Source of the DNA: Sutcliffiella halmapala
GTDB taxonomy: Bacteria; Bacillota; Bacilli; Bacillales; Bacillaceae_I
Direction of reading: 5' to 3'
NCBI RefSeq assembly: GCF_002019665.1
Contig: NZ_KV917375.1
Coordinates: forward strand, 2,423,175-2,487,174
DNA: 64,000 bases
Part shown: positions 1 through 8,281 of the stretch, one piece after another
Layout of the letters: each line of letters starts with the position of its first letter
Position numbering within the stretch: position 1 is the stretch's first letter
Translations under genes and position numbers: made by a program
Notes under the pieces: generated by a model
Seen by the model: the letters and a program-made list of their open reading frames with translations, nothing else
What the model was told of the DNA's origin: nothing
Databases searched by the model: none

Positions 1-14
1 AAGGATGATTAATA

Positions 15-311
15 ATGAATATAACTGGACATGAGGTAGAAAAACTGAAAGACCCTACTGGAATTCTTGAGGGAGAACGATATGAATTTATATTAGATAT
101 CGAAGTTCCTGAAGATGATGAATTATTTTCAGATAATGGTCTATATTTGAAGGTAATCATCGCCGTTGATGATAACGATACTCGTGTTGCCCAATATAAT
201 CTTTTTGAAGAAAACTCGAGTAAATTGCTAGACTTTGAATTAGAGGAAGAAGAAATAAGCATAGTAAAAGAATATTGCGTGAAAAAATTAGAAGATAGTA
301 TTAATCAGTAA
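15..311 (+). CDS. Small acidic cytosolic protein, DUF6509-like
   Basis: The product has 98 residues, is strongly acidic, and shows no signal peptide or membrane segment. The N-terminal EVEKLKDPTGILEGERYEF and the C-terminal acidic LDFELEEEE block resemble what I recall of the DUF6509 family of small bacillary proteins, whose function is unknown. The start has an AAGGAT Shine-Dalgarno site at the very beginning of the window. Anything upstream is outside the window, so operon membership cannot be judged. The family assignment is from memory of the sequence pattern; that it is a real gene is well supported by codon use and ribosome binding site. Confidence 0.7.
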   Translation: MNITGHEVEKLKDPTGILEGERYEFILDIEVPEDDELFSDNGLYLKVIIAVDDNDTRVAQYNLFEENSSKLLDFELEEEEISIVKEYCVKKLEDSINQ

Positions 312-321
312 TAACCGAAAG

Positions 322-632
322 AGGATGGGACAAAAGTAAAAAAACGCTTACAAAAGACGAACAATTTAAGTACCGGCTCTAAAAACCGCTATTGATTTCC
401 GTGCAAGACTTCGCTTTCCGCGGGTGACCCGTGAGCCTCCTCGGCTTCGCCTGCGGGGTCTCACATTGGCCACTTCTCCCGCAGGAGTCTTCGTCTTGCA
501 CTCCAATCAACCGCTGGAGTCGCCTAAAAATTAAAGGTATAGTTGAACACTTAAAAAAACCCGAACTAATTTGATTTTAAAACTCAAATTAGTTCGGGTT
601 TTTCTTAGACTAAAACTCTTTTGTCCCAGCCT
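322..632. repeat. Palindromic intergenic element, copy I
   Basis: This fills most of the 312-765 gap. Outer inverted repeats are AGGATGGGACAAAAG (322-336) and CTTTTGTCCCAGCCT (618-632), 14 of 15 bases paired. Inside is a second palindrome with arms TTGATTTCCGTGCAAGAC (392-409) and GTCTTGCACTCCAATCAA (493-510), enclosing GC-rich blocks (CTTTCCGCGGG, CCTGCGGGGTCTC, CTCCCGCAGGAGTCT). The GC-rich core contrasts with its AT-rich surroundings. No ORF is present. Related copies lie near 10.1 kb and, decayed, near 5.9 kb. Elements of this type are widespread between genes in bacilli. Confidence 0.8.
553..604. terminator. Strong bidirectional terminator inside repeat copy I
   Basis: A run of A, then CCCGAACTAATTTGA, a short loop, and the exact complement TCAAATTAGTTCGGG followed by TTTTT. 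The stem is about 15 bp and it has U-tracts on both strands. Confidence 0.85.
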
Positions 633-690
633 ATTTTCTATAAAACAAAATAAGATTTCACTTCGATCACCAAAGTACTTTTCTTTCCTA

Positions 691-742
691 TTGAATATGA
701 TAAAATTACTTATAGATAGCAGATATTAATACTTGGTCATAA
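691..742 (+). promoter_or_regulatory. fabF promoter with candidate FapR operator
   Basis: A -35 TTGAAT (691-696) and -10 TAGATA (713-718) are 16 bp apart, placing the transcript start near 725. Immediately downstream, TTAATACTTGGTCATAA (726-742) matches the 17-bp FapR operator (TTAGTACCTGATACTAA type) at about 12 positions, with both TTA/TAA ends kept. FapR sites in bacilli typically overlap the start site of fatty acid genes. The match is imperfect. Confidence 0.5.
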
Positions 743-765
743 CAATTGGTAAGGGGAGAAAAGCG

Positions 766-2004
766 ATGAAGAAAAGAGTGGTTATTACAGGTATCGGTGC
801 GATAACACCTTTAGGTAACACTGTAGAAGCAACATGGAAAAAACTAATCAACGGTGTCTCAGGAATCGCCCCATTAACGAGGATTGATGCAGAAAAAATC
901 CAAGTAAAAGTTGCTGGAGAAGTAAAAGATTTTGATCCTAATGACTATATCGATTTCAAAGAAGCAAGAAGAATGGGGCGCTTTACCCATTTCGCTATAG
1001 CTGCTAGCAAAATGGCAATACAGGATGCTGGTTTAACTATTGGAGAGAATGTCGATGCAGAACGAACAGGAGTATGGATTGGTTCAGGCATTGGTGGCTT
1101 AAATGAGTTTGAGGAGGAACATAAAAAATTCCTTAAAAAAGGCCCAAAGCGTGTTAGCCCTTTCATTATTCCGATGTTTATTCCTGACATGGCGTCTGGC
1201 CGTGTATCCATTGAGCTAGGTGCAAAAGCCATGAACAATTGCTCGGTTACTGCTTGTGCATCTGGTGCAAATTCAATCGGTGATGCCTTTCGTGTCATAC
1301 AGAATGGAATAGCGGATGTCATGATTGCTGGAGGAACAGAAGCCGCTATAACGGAAATGACGATTGCAGGTTTTACGAATATGACAGCCCTTTCAACGAA
1401 TCCAGACCCAAATACTGCTAGTCGTCCGTTTGATAAAAATAGAGATGGGTTTGTCATTGCAGAAGGATCGGGAATCGTTATCTTGGAAGAATTACAACAT
1501 GCTTTAGATCGAGGAGCAACTATCTACGGGGAGTTAGCTGGATATGGAGCAACTGGTGATGCGTATCATATCACCACACCTGCACCAAATGGAGAAGGCG
1601 GTCAACGTGCGATGAAGCTCGCATTAAGTGATGCCAATGTTTCTCCTGAAAAAGTAGACTATATTAATGCCCATGGTACCTCAACCCACTACAATGATTT
1701 ATATGAGACAAAAGCGATAAAAGAAGTATTTGGCGAGCATGCTTATCAGCTTTCCGTCAGCTCTACTAAATCAATGACTGGTCATTTGCTTGGTGCAGCA
1801 GGTGCTGTAGAAGCCATTTTCTCAATACTTGCAATTAAAGAAGGAATTATTCCACCAACGATAAATTATGCAACATCAGATGACGAGCTAGATTTAAACT
1901 ACATACCAAATGTTGCAACAGAAGCTACCGTAGACGTAGTTATCTCTAATTCATTAGGTTTTGGCGGACATAACGCAACATTGGTTTTTAAAAAATTTGA
2001 ATAA
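766..2004 (+). CDS. fabF: Beta-ketoacyl-ACP synthase II (FabF)
   Basis: This is a condensing enzyme of fatty acid elongation (malonyl-ACP plus acyl-ACP). At 412 residues it has the normal family length. The nucleophile is Cys164 in VTACASG; the two catalytic histidines are in NAHGTST and [10 protein letters not shown]; a glycine-rich [10 protein letters not shown] motif is near the C terminus. The ATG at 766 is chosen because GGGGAGAA lies 6-7 bases upstream; a longer frame from 733 has no ribosome site and overlaps the putative FapR box. In B. subtilis fabF follows fabH, but no fabH is adjacent here, so this may be a stand-alone or second FabF. The likely FapR operator suggests malonyl-CoA control. 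Confidence 0.95.
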   Translation: MKKRVVITGIGAITPLGNTVEATWKKLINGVSGIAPLTRIDAEKIQVKVAGEVKDFDPNDYIDFKEARRMGRFTHFAIAASKMAIQDAGLTIGENVDAERTGVWIGSGIGGLNEFEEEHKKFLKKGPKRVSPFIIPMFIPDMASGRVSIELGAKAMNNCSVTACASGANSIGDAFRVIQNGIADVMIAGGTEAAITEMTIAGFTNMTALSTNPDPNTASRPFDKNRDGFVIAEGSGIVILEELQHALDRGATIYGELAGYGATGDAYHITTPAPNGEGGQRAMKLALSDANVSPEKVDYINAHGTSTHYNDLYETKAIKEVFGEHAYQLSVSSTKSMTGHLLGAAGAVEAIFSILAIKEGIIPPTINYATSDDELDLNYIPNVATEATVDVVISNSLGFGGHNATLVFKKFE

Positions 2005-2068
2005 ATGATAGAAAATAAGTACTTGCACAAAATTGCTTTTCTTTCCATAAATCGGAAACTAATTGGAG

Positions 2069-2097
2069 TTGCAATTTCATTCATTATCCTGTACTAT
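2069..2097 (+). promoter_or_regulatory. Sigma-A promoter of the 6S RNA candidate
   Basis: A -35 TTGCAA (2069-2074) and -10 TACTAT (2092-2097) with an exact 17-bp spacer place the transcript start near 2104, exactly where the long closing stem of the candidate RNA begins. Confidence 0.7.
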
Positions 2098-2103
2098 ATT
2101 AAA

Positions 2104-2292
2104 ACAAGCTACGATGTGCGTAACCATAACAAAGTTTTAACCTTTAAGCTGTAATAGGGAGTTTTATATAGAAACAAGAATGTCAAGCCTCCGCGATAGA
2201 GGACGACAGGATGGTTTTTGCGAACACCCACTTTAAGGAGTGGTGGTTTAAAACTTTCTTATACTAAGTTACGGCAGCTGTGGCTTGTTACT
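2104..2292 (+). ncRNA. ssrS: Probable 6S RNA (SsrS/BsrA-type)
   Basis: This non-coding transcript of about 190 nt sits between convergent fabF and the amidase gene. The 5-prime end AACAAGCTAC-GATGTG-CGTAAC pairs with GTTACG-GCAGCT-GTGGCTTGTT at 2270-2290, giving an interrupted closing stem. A large open central region follows, with a small 3-prime-strand hairpin (CCACT/AGTGG near 2230) and a terminal hairpin CCTC-CGCGATA-GAGG near 2190 extended by TGTC/GACA. Closing stem, central bubble and apical stem are the architecture of 6S RNA, which mimics an open promoter and binds sigma-A RNA polymerase. The assignment rests on this hand fold and the perfect promoter; no covariance search was possible. 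Confidence 0.72.
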
Positions 2293-2313
2293 TTTAAACA
2301 TTCGAATTATTGA

Positions 2314-2350
2314 TAAAAAAACCAGTTTCCCAATAGGAAGCTGGTTTTTT
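2314..2350. terminator. Bidirectional terminator between 6S RNA and amidase gene
   Basis: AAAAAACCAGTTTCC, loop CAATA, then GGAAGCTGGTTTTTT. U-tracts on both strands allow it to end the RNA on the plus strand and the amidase gene on the minus strand. Confidence 0.85.
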
Positions 2351-2352
2351 CA

Positions 2353-3768
2353 TTATGATAGCGTTAATGGTATATTAGCTAATCTGGAAGACCAAGGGCG
2401 TGCTTGCTCTAATTTTCCAGCTAAGCGAAAAAGAGTAGCCTCATCGCCATATGGAGCAAAAAACTGTACTCCGATTGGTAAGTTGGCTTCATTCCAAAAA
2501 AGAGGGACTGACATAGCTGGGATGCCAGTAGCGTTGGCAAGTGGTGTGTAAGGAACCCAGCCATTAGCTAACCTAGAATACTCTTCTAGATCGCCTTTAT
2601 AAACTAATTCACCAATTTTTACTGGTGGTTTTGAAAGAGTAGGAGTAAGTAAAATATCATAGTTAGTAAAGAAAGTAGCCATCGTCTGAGCAAGTTGTTG
2701 CATATAGGACATGGCTGACAAGGTTTGTACCCCTGTATAGCTTCTCCCAATCTGTCCAATTTCCCATGTTAGCTTCTCGAAATATTCCGGATTGGGTTCT
2801 TTACCGACCATTTTAGGAAGAGATGTTATCCCTAATGTAACCATCTGATACCATAATACAGTGAAAGCGTCGGTAAAATCTTGAACATTTATCTTGGGGC
2901 TAGCTTCTTCGACATGATGACCTAAATCAGCACAAAGTTTGGCGGCATCTTCCACTGCTTCTACACAGTCAGGGTGGATTGGCTTCCCGTCAAAAGTTGT
3001 AGATAAATAAGCAATTCTTAGTTTACCTGGATCTGCCGTAACTTCACTTAAAAAGGACCGTATTGGAAGTGGGGCAATGAAAGGGTCTCCTAGCCCTTGT
3101 CCATGTGTTGCATCTAATAATGCCGCACTATCCCGTACACTACGTGATACACAATGACTTACCCCAAGGCCCAACGTATCTGGGTTTCTTGGATTTCTAC
3201 CTCTACTTATTTTCATGCCAAACAAGCCGCAGCAGGATGCCGGGATTCTAATCGACCCGCCACCGTCTGAAGCATGTGCCATTGGAACGATACCAGCAGC
3301 AACTGCAGCCGCAGCGCCACCACTGGAACCTCCCGCAGTATAGTCAGGATTCCAAGGGTTTCTCGTGGGACCAAATAATTCCGGTTCTGTAATTGGTTGA
3401 ATCCCAAATTCACAAGTATTCGTTTTTCCAACCGTTATAAGACCAGATTTTCGGATTCGAGAGGACAGTACAGAATCGGTAGGGCATACAAAATCACTCA
3501 TAAGCCTAGATCCGCCAGTATACGGTGCTCCAGCAAAGAACTCTAAGTCTTTCATTAAAAAAGGTACGCCAGCAAAAGGACCCGATAAATTCTCTGAGTT
3601 CGCCAAAATTCTCGCATCATCATACATTTCTGTTACTACTGCATTGATAGATGGGTTAACCTCTTTGATACGCGTAATAGTAGATTCAACAAGGTCACTA
3701 GGTTTTATCTCTTTCTTTTTCACTAACTCCGCAAGCCCAACTGCATCAAAAGAACGCAAATCTCTCAT
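2353..3768 (-). CDS. Amidase signature family enzyme
   Basis: A 471-residue amidase (AS family) that hydrolyses an amide bond by a Ser-cisSer-Lys triad. The catalytic Lys is in FLMKDLE near residue 76, and the glycine/serine-rich signature [14 protein letters not shown] plus [17 protein letters not shown] carry the two serines. The C-terminal [24 protein letters not shown] is also typical. There is no signal peptide, so it is cytosolic. The full-length architecture resembles 6-aminohexanoate-cyclic-dimer hydrolase and related general amidases rather than GatA: there are no gatC or gatB neighbours. The substrate cannot be told from sequence. The start ATG at 3768 follows a GAGGTG site. Confidence 0.88.
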   Translation of the reverse strand: MRDLRSFDAVGLAELVKKKEIKPSDLVESTITRIKEVNPSINAVVTEMYDDARILANSENLSGPFAGVPFLMKDLEFFAGAPYTGGSRLMSDFVCPTDSVLSSRIRKSGLITVGKTNTCEFGIQPITEPELFGPTRNPWNPDYTAGGSSGGAAAAVAAGIVPMAHASDGGGSIRIPASCCGLFGMKISRGRNPRNPDTLGLGVSHCVSRSVRDSAALLDATHGQGLGDPFIAPLPIRSFLSEVTADPGKLRIAYLSTTFDGKPIHPDCVEAVEDAAKLCADLGHHVEEASPKINVQDFTDAFTVLWYQMVTLGITSLPKMVGKEPNPEYFEKLTWEIGQIGRSYTGVQTLSAMSYMQQLAQTMATFFTNYDILLTPTLSKPPVKIGELVYKGDLEEYSRLANGWVPYTPLANATGIPAMSVPLFWNEANLPIGVQFFAPYGDEATLFRLAGKLEQARPWSSRLANIPLTLS

Positions 3769-3897
3769 AAGAACACCTCATAACATATAGATTTCCTATT
3801 AATAGATTAGCACATTATGGTAAGATGAACAGGTATATTAATTTTCGAAAAAGGAAAATAATAGTTAGACTATACAAAGTAAGAAGGAGAGATAAAT

Positions 3898-4173
3898 ATG
3901 GATAAGTTAGAAGTAGCAGTTGGGGATATTTTTATCGTGCAGGATGAGAATGATCAAGACCAAGAATTAGAAGTACTAGGTACTATGGAAGTGGATGGTT
4001 CCACTTACGTCGCTGTTGGATTTGTCGAAGAAATTGAAAACCAAACAACAGAGGACATTGATGTCTTTTTCTTAAAAGTAGAAGAGGATGGCGAGCTTTC
4101 AGAAATCGAATCCGATGAAGAGTTTGAAAAGGTATCTACTGCATTTGATGGTGAAATAGAAGACGAAGAATAG
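3898..4173 (+). CDS. DUF1292 family acidic protein (YrzB-like)
   Basis: A 91-residue, highly acidic cytosolic protein. The C-terminal block GELSEIESDEEFEKVSTAFD is the recognisable DUF1292 signature also found in B. subtilis YrzB and relatives, whose molecular role is unknown. A strong AAGAAGGAGA site precedes the ATG. It stands alone: the gene upstream is on the other strand and a terminator follows, so it is probably monocistronic. Confidence 0.85.
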   Translation: MDKLEVAVGDIFIVQDENDQDQELEVLGTMEVDGSTYVAVGFVEEIENQTTEDIDVFFLKVEEDGELSEIESDEEFEKVSTAFDGEIEDEE

Positions 4174-4188
4174 AACAATATAAAAAAG

Positions 4189-4224
4189 TAGGAGGCACAA
4201 ATACTGGTGCCCCCTATTTTTTTT
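4189..4224 (+). terminator. Terminator after the DUF1292 gene
   Basis: TAGGAGGCAC, an 8-nt loop, then GTGCCCCCTA and a run of eight T. One mismatch in a 10-bp stem. Confidence 0.75.
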
Positions 4225-4324
4225 GCTTATGGATGAAGAAAATAGCATGTTCATCATTTCCGCCCATAAGATGTAATGAAGAGCAAGCTCTTCTCTAATT
4301 TTGATTAAAGGGAGGAAAGACAGC

Positions 4325-5719
4325 ATGACCACTTTTTTAATTGTCCTCAATATTATCTTACTACTCTTACTGTGCTACGGGCTTTACAAGATGCAAAAGA
4401 AGGGAGTTTCCTTTGCGAAGAGGGTATTTGCAGGTTTAGGAATTGGTATTATTTTCGGACTTGGTTTGCAGTTTGCTTATGAATCTGGTTCAGAGGTTCT
4501 AACTGGCTCCATCGATTGGTATAATATAGTCGGTTCAGGCTATGTGAAATTCTTGCAAATGATTGTTATGCCTTTGGTATTCATTAGTATTATCGCTGCC
4601 TTTACCCGCTTAACGCTTAAGAGCAACATCGGGAAGATAAGTGCCTTAATTATCGCGATTTTACTAGGAACAACAGCAATTGCTGCAGCAGTAGGAATCG
4701 GTACCACCCTCGTGTTTGATTTAGAAGCGATTCAAATTGAACAGGGTGAAGCGGAAACAGCGCGTGGAGAGCAAATGGAAGCACGTGCAGGAGACATTGC
4801 CTCTAAAACGTTCCCGCAGCAAATGTTAGATCTCATTCCATCTAATGTATTCTTAGACTTTACTGGTGCTAGATCCACCTCTACAATTGCTGTCGTCATA
4901 TTTGCTGCCTTTATTGGAATTGCGTATCTTGGAGTACGCAGAAGAAATCCTGTACAGGCAGAATTATTTGCTAAGATAGTAGATACCTTCTATACCATTA
5001 TCATGCGTGTGGTAACATTAATTCTCCGTTTAACACCATATGGGATACTGGCAATCATGACCCGAGTAACAGCGACAAGTGATTATGGAGCGATCGCAAA
5101 GCTTGGTGAATTTGTTGCCGCATCCTATGTAGCACTTCTTATCGTGTTTGGAATTCATTTACTATTACTAATGTTCGCAGGCTTGAACCCATTAACCTAT
5201 CTCAAAAAAGCATTCCCGGTATTATCCTTTGCCTTCACTTCCAGAACCAGTGCAGGGGCATTACCGCTAAATATCAAAACCCAAACGAAAGAGCTAGGTG
5301 TATCAGATGGTGTTGCTAACTTTGCAGGTTCCTTTGGATTATCAATTGGACAAAACGGATGTGCAGGAGTTTATCCGGCAATGCTCGCGGTAATGATAGC
5401 ACCAACCGTTGGAATCAACCCATTAGATCCATCTTTCTTGTTTATGCTTATATTAGTTGTAGCTATTAGTTCCTTTGGTGTAGCGGGTGTTGGTGGTGGA
5501 GCAACCTTTGCCGCGATTCTAGTGTTGTCTGCAATGGATCTTCCAATTGCCCTAGCAGGTTTATTAATATCTGTAGAACCACTCATTGATATGGGACGTA
5601 CTGCAGTAAATGTAAGTGGAAGTATGACAGCAGGTGTGTTGACAGGGAAAGCAACGAATAATCTAGATACGACTGTTTATAATAGTGCACCGTCGACTGA
5701 TTTTGAATCGGACGTTTAA
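4325..5719 (+). CDS. tcyP: L-cystine:proton/sodium symporter TcyP
   Basis: A secondary transporter of the dicarboxylate/amino acid:cation symporter (DAACS) family. The sequence follows B. subtilis TcyP closely: VSFAKRVFAGLGIGIIFGL, GSGYVKFLQMIVMPLVFIS, QGEAETARGEQ, and the substrate-site region AFTSRTSAGALPLNI followed by SFGLSIGQNGCAGVYPAML. About eight to nine membrane segments and two re-entrant hairpins are expected; 464 residues is the usual length. The ATG at 4325 is preceded by GGGAGG at proper distance, whereas the upstream frame start at 4301 lacks one. A perfect palindrome GAAGAGC-AA-GCTCTTC (4278-4293) in the leader could be an operator. It supplies cystine, complementing the sulfate assimilation operon 13 kb away. 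Confidence 0.92.
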   Translation: MTTFLIVLNIILLLLLCYGLYKMQKKGVSFAKRVFAGLGIGIIFGLGLQFAYESGSEVLTGSIDWYNIVGSGYVKFLQMIVMPLVFISIIAAFTRLTLKSNIGKISALIIAILLGTTAIAAAVGIGTTLVFDLEAIQIEQGEAETARGEQMEARAGDIASKTFPQQMLDLIPSNVFLDFTGARSTSTIAVVIFAAFIGIAYLGVRRRNPVQAELFAKIVDTFYTIIMRVVTLILRLTPYGILAIMTRVTATSDYGAIAKLGEFVAASYVALLIVFGIHLLLLMFAGLNPLTYLKKAFPVLSFAFTSRTSAGALPLNIKTQTKELGVSDGVANFAGSFGLSIGQNGCAGVYPAMLAVMIAPTVGINPLDPSFLFMLILVVAISSFGVAGVGGGATFAAILVLSAMDLPIALAGLLISVEPLIDMGRTAVNVSGSMTAGVLTGKATNNLDTTVYNSAPSTDFESDV

Positions 5720-5738
5720 TAGGTGATAAGAGAAAAGG

Positions 5739-5770
5739 GAGGGGCAGAGGGTTCTGTCCTTCTTTTTATT
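5739..5770 (+). terminator. Probable terminator after tcyP
   Basis: AGGGGCAGA, loop, TCTGTCCTT and TCTTTTTATT. The stem is short but G/C-rich and the T-tract is good. Confidence 0.65.
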
Positions 5771-5806
5771 GTCTCCCTTGAAAACAATGGAACTTCATTA
5801 AACTTC

Positions 5807-6014
5807 CTGTTGATCTCCGTGCCAGGGGGGCGGGTAAACTTTAGCGTTTAACTGAATATATGTCTTTTATTTTCATACTTCATGGTGCGAATTTTATTTG
5901 CATAGTTGTCTACCCTAAAAATAGATTGGGTCCGGTTAGACAACCTGGAGGCTTATTGTGCAGATGTTCGATTTCCGCAGGATTCTCACATCTTCCACTA
6001 CAATCATCAGGGGA
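5807..6014. repeat. Degenerate copy III of the palindromic intergenic element
   Basis: The left end CTGTTGATCTCCGTGCCAG (5808-5826) is nearly the same as the left arm of copy II, and the right end (about 5965-6013) retains GATTTCCGCAGGATTCTCAC and an ACTACAATCATCAGGGG arm. The GC-rich middle is missing: shortly after the left arm the sequence GGGGGGCGGGT, which in copy II lies after the right arm, appears early, suggesting internal deletion and rearrangement. A frame at 5860-6111 lies mostly inside this element and is not taken as a gene. Confidence 0.6.
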
Positions 6015-6033
6015 GATCAGCTTAAAGGTAACG

Positions 6034-6066
6034 TTAAAAGAACAGAGCCTGATGAATCGCTCTGTT
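6034..6066 (-). terminator. Terminator of the glycoamylase-like gene
   Basis: Read on the minus strand: AACAGAGC, 10-nt loop, GCTCTGTT, then TCTTTTAAC. It lies just beyond the stop of the minus-strand gene ending at 6079. Confidence 0.75.
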
Positions 6067-6078
6067 CTATGCTTGATT

Positions 6079-7443
6079 CTAGTTTGCTATTTTAAAATCT
6101 TCATCCTTTAATAAATGTTCCGGATTCTTTCCAATCGGATCTTGATGGAAGTACTCGCGAATAACCCCATCCTTTAAAAAATTAGTTATGGAGAGTAAAA
6201 TCATTCCTTGATCTAAAGATAGGTAAGTGTGAGCAACTTCGCCAGTCTTTAAATTAACCGTATCATAGAATCCGTAATCTTCTCCAAACATCTGTAACTC
6301 TTTCAACGCTTTTATGTTAGATAAAGCTTCGTCTGGTGCGTGTTCTAAGGCAAGAAATGTTGCATGCGCTGTAACGGTAGCATTATCCTCATAACCTTCT
6401 GTACCTAATATCGGAACGCCAAATTCCTGATAATTATTGCGAATGGCTGCAGGAGAAAAGCCCCAAGCTTCGTACTCATTTATTTCTGCGAAACGAATTT
6501 GTCCTTCTACATGATGCTTATTATTTAACCCTAAAGCATTTGTTCCTAACTCATTCTCCTTTATCACAAGGCTTGGCATAAGCGCTTCAAACATACTGCC
6601 ACCCCAGCTTGGAACAAACTTTATACCTTCATACTCATAATGACCTTGATAAAGTTCAATTCCATCATAGGTTTCCATTGTTCCAGAAGGTCTTTGATTT
6701 TGCCAATCAAATTCTGGCGGGAAGGCACGGTAAAGCTTCCACCAGTGTTCTTCTGGAACATCTCCTTTTCCAATAGCTAAGTAACTTGCTACACGTGGTT
6801 CCGTATAAAGAAGTCCATAATGGTGAGAAGTAACACTTTGCTTCTCCGCATCATAACCTCCATAAAGGTGTCCAACATTAGGATCATATAAAGTAGAGTA
6901 ATCCATGTTTTCGACTAAAGGATCTGTAAGATCTCGTAAATCTTCGAAATATTGTCCAGCTACGATTAATCCAGCCGTTAACCAGCCATTATCAACGCTA
7001 GAAATGAACTGTCCCCAATCCTTCTTCAAGGAACCGTCCTTCGTGAAATACCAGTTATAATATAGGCCATTCCATGTTTCCATGTCGTTTAAAGTGTGCA
7101 AGGTCGTTTCCACTTTTACTTGCGCATCTTCTTTGGAAATAAACTCTAACTCCACAGCAGAAACCATCCCCATTATATACATCGCAATATTTGTTGGAGA
7201 AGTATACTCTGCTTTCACCTCTCTAGTTTCAAAATCAACACGATCCATCGTTAATCCAGTATTAGAATCTGTATAGTCTTCAAAAAATTGAAACGTTTTT
7301 TCTGCGGCATGAATTAGCTCTTGACCAAGTTCACCTTCCACCTTTAAGTTACTGCCAGGACTACTATTTCTTTTATCGACAAAAGAAATAACGATGGAAA
7401 CAACTAGTATTAGTGCTAATGCAAAAAATAAGTATTTTTTCAT
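6079..7443 (-). CDS. Membrane-anchored glycoamylase-like (PF10091/GH144-type) protein
   Basis: 454 residues. A single N-terminal hydrophobic segment (residues about 3-22) without an obvious cleavage motif points to a secreted or membrane-anchored protein. The body is an all-alpha barrel of the glycoamylase-like family: repeated Trp/Tyr-rich helices (WNGLYYNWYFTKDG, SVDNGWLTAGL, SWGGSMFEALMPSLV), EYEAWGFSPAA, and the typical C-terminal YGFYDTVN...YLSLDQGMILLSITN. Members classified in CAZy GH144 are endo-beta-1,2-glucanases; whether this one cuts that substrate is inference. The gene is monocistronic, with a GAGG site before the ATG and a terminator after it. Confidence 0.8.
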   Translation of the reverse strand: MKKYLFFALALILVVSIVISFVDKRNSSPGSNLKVEGELGQELIHAAEKTFQFFEDYTDSNTGLTMDRVDFETREVKAEYTSPTNIAMYIMGMVSAVELEFISKEDAQVKVETTLHTLNDMETWNGLYYNWYFTKDGSLKKDWGQFISSVDNGWLTAGLIVAGQYFEDLRDLTDPLVENMDYSTLYDPNVGHLYGGYDAEKQSVTSHHYGLLYTEPRVASYLAIGKGDVPEEHWWKLYRAFPPEFDWQNQRPSGTMETYDGIELYQGHYEYEGIKFVPSWGGSMFEALMPSLVIKENELGTNALGLNNKHHVEGQIRFAEINEYEAWGFSPAAIRNNYQEFGVPILGTEGYEDNATVTAHATFLALEHAPDEALSNIKALKELQMFGEDYGFYDTVNLKTGEVAHTYLSLDQGMILLSITNFLKDGVIREYFHQDPIGKNPEHLLKDEDFKIAN

Positions 7444-7669
7444 TACGAAACCTCCTATATGTATTTACTTTTCCTGCTAATATTGCCTATTACACTTTCA
7501 ATATAACAACGGCGAAACGTTTCGATTGAACGGTATGAAAAGGCATTCATTTGTGTAAATATAACCTTTTTCTTACTCGGAAATCAACAGGGAATTATTA
7601 ATATTGAAGCCTATATTTCTTTTAAAATATCATCTACAATTTATAAGAGTAAAAATAATAAACAAAATT

Positions 7670-7697
7670 CATAACTTTTATTGTGTTTATACGTCTA
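7670..7697 (+). promoter_or_regulatory. Candidate ECF-type (autoregulatory) promoter
   Basis: CATAAC (7670-7675) and CGTCTA (7692-7697) with a 16-bp spacer match the AAC ... CGTC pattern recognised by bacillary ECF sigma factors. The start site would be near 7703, 36 bases ahead of the sigma gene. Confidence 0.5.
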
Positions 7698-7738
7698 AAC
7701 ATAGATTCAATTTCAAGAGAGGGAGGTGGGAAAGCATT

Positions 7739-8281
7739 TTGGCTAAAAGCAGAGAGGAAGAAGTAGTAGCATGGTTCGACCAGTACCATCAAACCATTTT
7801 TAAATTTATTGTATTGATCGTAAAGGATTATTTCCAAGCAGAGGATCTTACACAAGAGACCTTTGTGAAGGCATATCAGTATTATCCATCTTTCAAACGA
7901 AATGCTAGCCCTAAAACATGGCTTTTTTCCATAGCTCACAATGTTACGGTCGACTATTTACGTAAATCAAAGCCCATCCGATTGTTTAGAGAAGTGTTTT
8001 CTTCTAGTAAAAAGGATCCTGAAATGTTACCTGAAGAAATATTAGAAGTGAAAGAAAGCTCTCGGGAGTTATATGATGTGTTAAATAAAATGAAGGAATC
8101 TCATCGAAAAGTCCTTGTCCTTCGTAAAATCAAGGGCTTTTCTATTGTGGAAACCGCTCAAATTTTAAACTGGTCGGAATCAAAGGTAAAAGCAACGACA
8201 TTTCGGGCCATGGGTGTTCTAGAAAAGGAATTAAAAAAGGAGGATTTCTATCATGAGCAAACAAGAAAAAAGCATCTATGA
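7739..8281 (+). CDS. ECF RNA polymerase sigma factor, SigX-like
   Basis: A 180-residue extracytoplasmic-function sigma factor. Region 2 spans about residues 15-80 (EDLTQETFVKAYQYYPSF, SPKTWLFSIAHNVTVDYLRK) and region 4 about 115-170 (LVLRKIKGFSIVETAQILNWSESKVKATTFRAM). The general layout resembles B. subtilis SigX. The start is taken as TTG at 7739 because GGGAGGTGGG sits directly upstream; the longer frame from 7604 overlaps the promoter and lacks a ribosome site. Its 3-prime end overlaps the next gene by 29 bases, so the two are translationally coupled, as is usual for sigma/anti-sigma pairs. Confidence 0.88.
   Translation: MAKSREEEVVAWFDQYHQTIFKFIVLIVKDYFQAEDLTQETFVKAYQYYPSFKRNASPKTWLFSIAHNVTVDYLRKSKPIRLFREVFSSSKKDPEMLPEEILEVKESSRELYDVLNKMKESHRKVLVLRKIKGFSIVETAQILNWSESKVKATTFRAMGVLEKELKKEDFYHEQTRKKHL

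Noticed and set aside
945-1457. Long minus-strand frame opposite fabF
   Set aside because: It is antiparallel to a strongly conserved enzyme gene, has no ribosome site and no recognisable product; a codon-bias shadow.
5860-6111. 83-codon plus-strand frame
   Set aside because: It lies within the decayed palindromic repeat and the terminator of the convergent gene; no ribosome site.
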